DNA of 64,000 bases from Cloacibacterium caeni (GTDB lineage Bacteria; Bacteroidota; Bacteroidia; Flavobacteriales; Weeksellaceae): positions 558,001 through 622,000 of the forward strand of contig NZ_OU015319.1 of the NCBI RefSeq assembly GCF_907163125.1. The letters are read 5' to 3'. The notes under the pieces are model-generated. The model did no database searches, was not told the DNA's origin, and saw nothing but the letters and a program-made list of their open reading frames with translations. This document shows, one piece after another, positions 62,483 to 64,000 of the stretch (position 1 is its first letter; every line of letters starts with the position of its first letter). The translations under genes were made by a program, and so were the position numbers.

Positions 62483-63310
62483 ATGTCTGAAAGTAGAATA
62501 TTTTATCCAGGAAGTGAATGGTTATATTTTAAGATTTATACAGGAGTTAAAACTTCTGAATTTCTTTTGGAAGTGATAAAGCCATTTGTTGAACAATTAC
62601 AGAATGAAAATAAGATTAAAAAGTGGTTTTTTATAAGGTATAACGACCCGAAACCACATTTAAGAATAAGATTTAATATTAGTAACCTTAACAACTATAA
62701 TTATATTTTGGGAAAAATTAATTCTCTATTTGGAGAATATTTGAATTCTGGAGAGATTTCGAATATAATTATTGACACTTATAAAAGAGAACTTGAACGG
62801 TATGGAGAAAATACAATAGAATATGCAGAGGAAATCTTTTTTAGAAGCAGTGAATTGATTCTAAAATTTTTAGAATACGATGATGAAGAGAAAATAATGG
62901 TTGCTTTATTTTATATTGATTTTATTTTTTCTGAATTAGGATTATCAAATGAAGAGAAAATAAATTGGATTAAGAATTTTGATAATGCTTTTAAGACAGA
63001 ATTTAATGCGGACAAAAATTTAAATAATCAATTAAAGAGAAAGTATATAGATTTTCAGCCTAAATATTTTGAATTTATTAAGTCAAATGAGTTTAAAGAC
63101 ATTAGGAACTTAATCACAAATAATATTTCAGACATTCATATTGTTATTGAAAAAATTTTAGAATTGAAAAAGAAAGAGTGTTTGAACGTAGGAATGATAG
63201 ATTTTTTTCAAAGTATTTTTCATATGCACATCAATAGACTATTTGTTTCTAATCAAAGATTGTTTGAAATGATTATTTATGATCATTTGTTGAGGTTTTA
63301 TAAAGCATAG
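62483..63310 (+). CDS. LanB elimination-domain protein (SpaB_C / thiopeptide-type)
   Basis: This 275-residue protein is the SpaB_C domain as a separate subunit. Visible parts: GSEWLYFKIYTG, KWFFIRYNDPKPHLRIRF with the RY-DP-HLR motif, IIDTYKRELERYGE, and FFQSIFHMHINRLF. It removes glutamate from the glutamylated Ser/Thr to leave dehydroamino acids. With the upstream gene it makes a split class I dehydratase, as known from thiopeptide and some lanthipeptide clusters. Confidence 0.92.
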   Translation: MSESRIFYPGSEWLYFKIYTGVKTSEFLLEVIKPFVEQLQNENKIKKWFFIRYNDPKPHLRIRFNISNLNNYNYILGKINSLFGEYLNSGEISNIIIDTYKRELERYGENTIEYAEEIFFRSSELILKFLEYDDEEKIMVALFYIDFIFSELGLSNEEKINWIKNFDNAFKTEFNADKNLNNQLKRKYIDFQPKYFEFIKSNEFKDIRNLITNNISDIHIVIEKILELKKKECLNVGMIDFFQSIFHMHINRLFVSNQRLFEMIIYDHLLRFYKA

Positions 63311-63350
63311 AATGTCAATCTATTAAGGCAAATAGATGGCTTGTTATTAA

Positions 63351-63397
63351 CCAAAATTTATCAATTTCGGTATGCTTTTATTGGATTTATATATTTG
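63351..63397 (+). promoter_or_regulatory. 19-bp motif copy C with a -7 box, upstream of precursor 3
   Basis: CCAAAATTTATCAATTTCG at 63351-63369 differs from copy B by two bases. TATATTTG (perfect -7) lies at 63390-63397 with no TTTG at the -33 position, which the motif nearly reaches. The ATG of precursor 3 is 129 bases beyond the -7 box. Confidence 0.75.
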
Positions 63398-63526
63398 AAT
63401 TTTCAATTTTGGAAAAATAAAAAACACAAATGATTTTGTTAAAAAAATCAGGAGGTAAAATATAATAACAATAAAAGCGGTATCCGAAAAGCTTATAGAG
63501 TAGGGAAAATTTAAAAAGAAATCACT

Positions 63527-63736
63527 ATGAAAAAAAACAAAAACAACTTTTTTGTATCAAAAGATACAAGTAAAGAAAAACTTCAAAATGTTTTTTCTAC
63601 ATTATCTCAAAAACAACTAATTGATATCAAAGGAGGTATGGTAGAAGAAGAAGAAGAAGAAGATGGTTTAGATTGGAAAAACTATGCTGAGAGCACTTCA
63701 TACAATAGAGCAAGACCAGTAAAACCAAAAATATAA
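63527..63736 (+). CDS. Double-glycine RiPP precursor 3 with acidic core
   Basis: This 69-residue peptide has a leader ending FSTLSQKQLIDIKGG (Gly-Gly at 36-37), like the GG-type natural product precursors of Bacteroidetes. The core starts MVEEEEEEDGLDWKNYAEST and ends SYNRARPVKPKI: an acidic head, aromatic residues, and a basic Pro-rich tail, without Cys. It is followed by the start of a radical SAM gene, whose enzyme probably modifies it. The purine-rich GAAGAAGAAGAAGAAGAAGA run encodes the Glu stretch. Confidence 0.82.
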   Translation: MKKNKNNFFVSKDTSKEKLQNVFSTLSQKQLIDIKGGMVEEEEEEDGLDWKNYAESTSYNRARPVKPKI

Positions 63737-63765
63737 AAAAAATTAGACTCTTAATTTTTGAAAAC

Positions 63766-63790
63766 AAAGCGTTCTATGGGACGCTTTTTT
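63766..63790 (+). terminator. Terminator-like hairpin between precursor 3 and the radical SAM gene
   Basis: Stem AAAGCGT/ACGCTTT with an 8-base loop is followed by TTT, 12 bases before the radical SAM ATG. Partial read-through would give excess precursor over enzyme. Confidence 0.7.
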
Positions 63791-63801
63791 AATAATATCA
63801 T

Positions 63802-64000
63802 ATGAAAATTAATTCGATTGTTTTAAAGACCGCAAGTTTGTGTAATTTAAATTGCTCTTATTGTTATGTTTATAATAAAGGTGACGATACATATAAAAAT
63901 ATGCCCAAAATTTTTGCAAAATCACTAATTCCTATTTTGCTTAAAAGAATTCTAGAATATATGGAAAAAAAAGATTTAAAAAAATATAATATAATCTTTC
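63802..64000 (+). CDS. Radical SAM RiPP maturase, 3' end outside the window
   Basis: Only the first 66 residues are present. They contain the radical SAM motif CNLNCSYCYVYN (CxxxCxxC) at about residues 14-21, right after a strand (INSIVLKTAS), the usual layout of SPASM-type peptide maturases. It follows precursor 3 directly, so modification of that peptide, for example by crosslinks at Trp, Tyr, Asn or Arg, is the natural guess. Subclass cannot be told without the C-terminal cluster domain. Confidence 0.85.
   Translation, partial: MKINSIVLKTASLCNLNCSYCYVYNKGDDTYKNMPKIFAKSLIPILLKRILEYMEKKDLKKYNIIF

Noticed and set aside
1-64000. tRNA or rRNA genes
   Set aside because: I saw no stretch with tRNA arm consensus or rRNA conserved blocks; a covariance-model scan would be needed to exclude all small RNAs.

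Overview
The window is AT-rich DNA from a Flavobacteriia member, most likely the Chryseobacterium/Cloacibacterium branch of Weeksellaceae. The evidence is a SusC/SusD pair, DUF2911, PRTRC genes of the Bacteroidetes type, many Gln-ending signal peptides, and promoters of the Bacteroidetes form (TTTG, about 19 bp, TAnnTTTG). The species cannot be named from sequence reading alone.

1-13.7 kb is chromosomal backbone. It holds the end of a FabH-like synthase, a FabI-like reductase, rarA, and an 18-copy array of short palindromes at 3.36-4.21 kb. A copper module follows (Cys-rich small protein, YHS lipoprotein, SCO), then hsp20 and pheA. Next is a four-gene set that looks like a beta-aspartyl peptide or cyanophycin utilisation locus: secreted isoaspartyl peptidase, secreted cyanophycinase, SusC, SusD.

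13.7-24.6 kb, all on the minus strand, reads as a short-chain carboxylate module: porin, MHS-type MFS transporter, two small membrane proteins, a CrbS-like symporter/histidine-kinase fusion, a receiver-only response regulator, prpE and acs. A four-helix-bundle gene sits between kinase and regulator. A stand-alone InsA-like zinc-ribbon/HTH gene follows. 25.2-30.8 kb is a pyrB-carA-carB operon with a strong promoter and an apparent attenuator in front of pyrB.

30.9-34.4 kb is a small island. A WYL regulator faces a three-gene operon encoding an unknown protein, an AlbA_2 (Schlafen-type) protein and a DUF3883 nuclease-like protein; it may be an uncharacterised defence system.

35.7-47.4 kb is the left part of an integrated mobile element: tyrosine integrase, an RteC-like protein, HTH proteins, a replication initiator, an iteron origin with two DnaA boxes, a toprim protein, SSB, and a PRTRC cassette encoding a ubiquitin-like protein, an E2-like protein and an E1-like ThiF protein. 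No relaxase or transfer gene and no right end are visible.

48.5-64 kb is a composite RiPP/bacteriocin cluster. A minus-strand operon runs from a short double-glycine precursor (55636-55806) through an aspartyl protease, an unknown secreted protein and a YbaB-like protein to HlyD, C39-peptidase ABC transporter and TolC. A membrane AraC-type regulator faces it. Downstream are a Cys-free lanthipeptide-type precursor (57973-58122), a secreted prolyl oligopeptidase, a split LanB (two genes), a third double-glycine precursor with an acidic core, and the start of a radical SAM maturase cut by the window end. A near-identical 19-bp motif lies upstream of all three precursor units, which suggests one regulon with one shared exporter.
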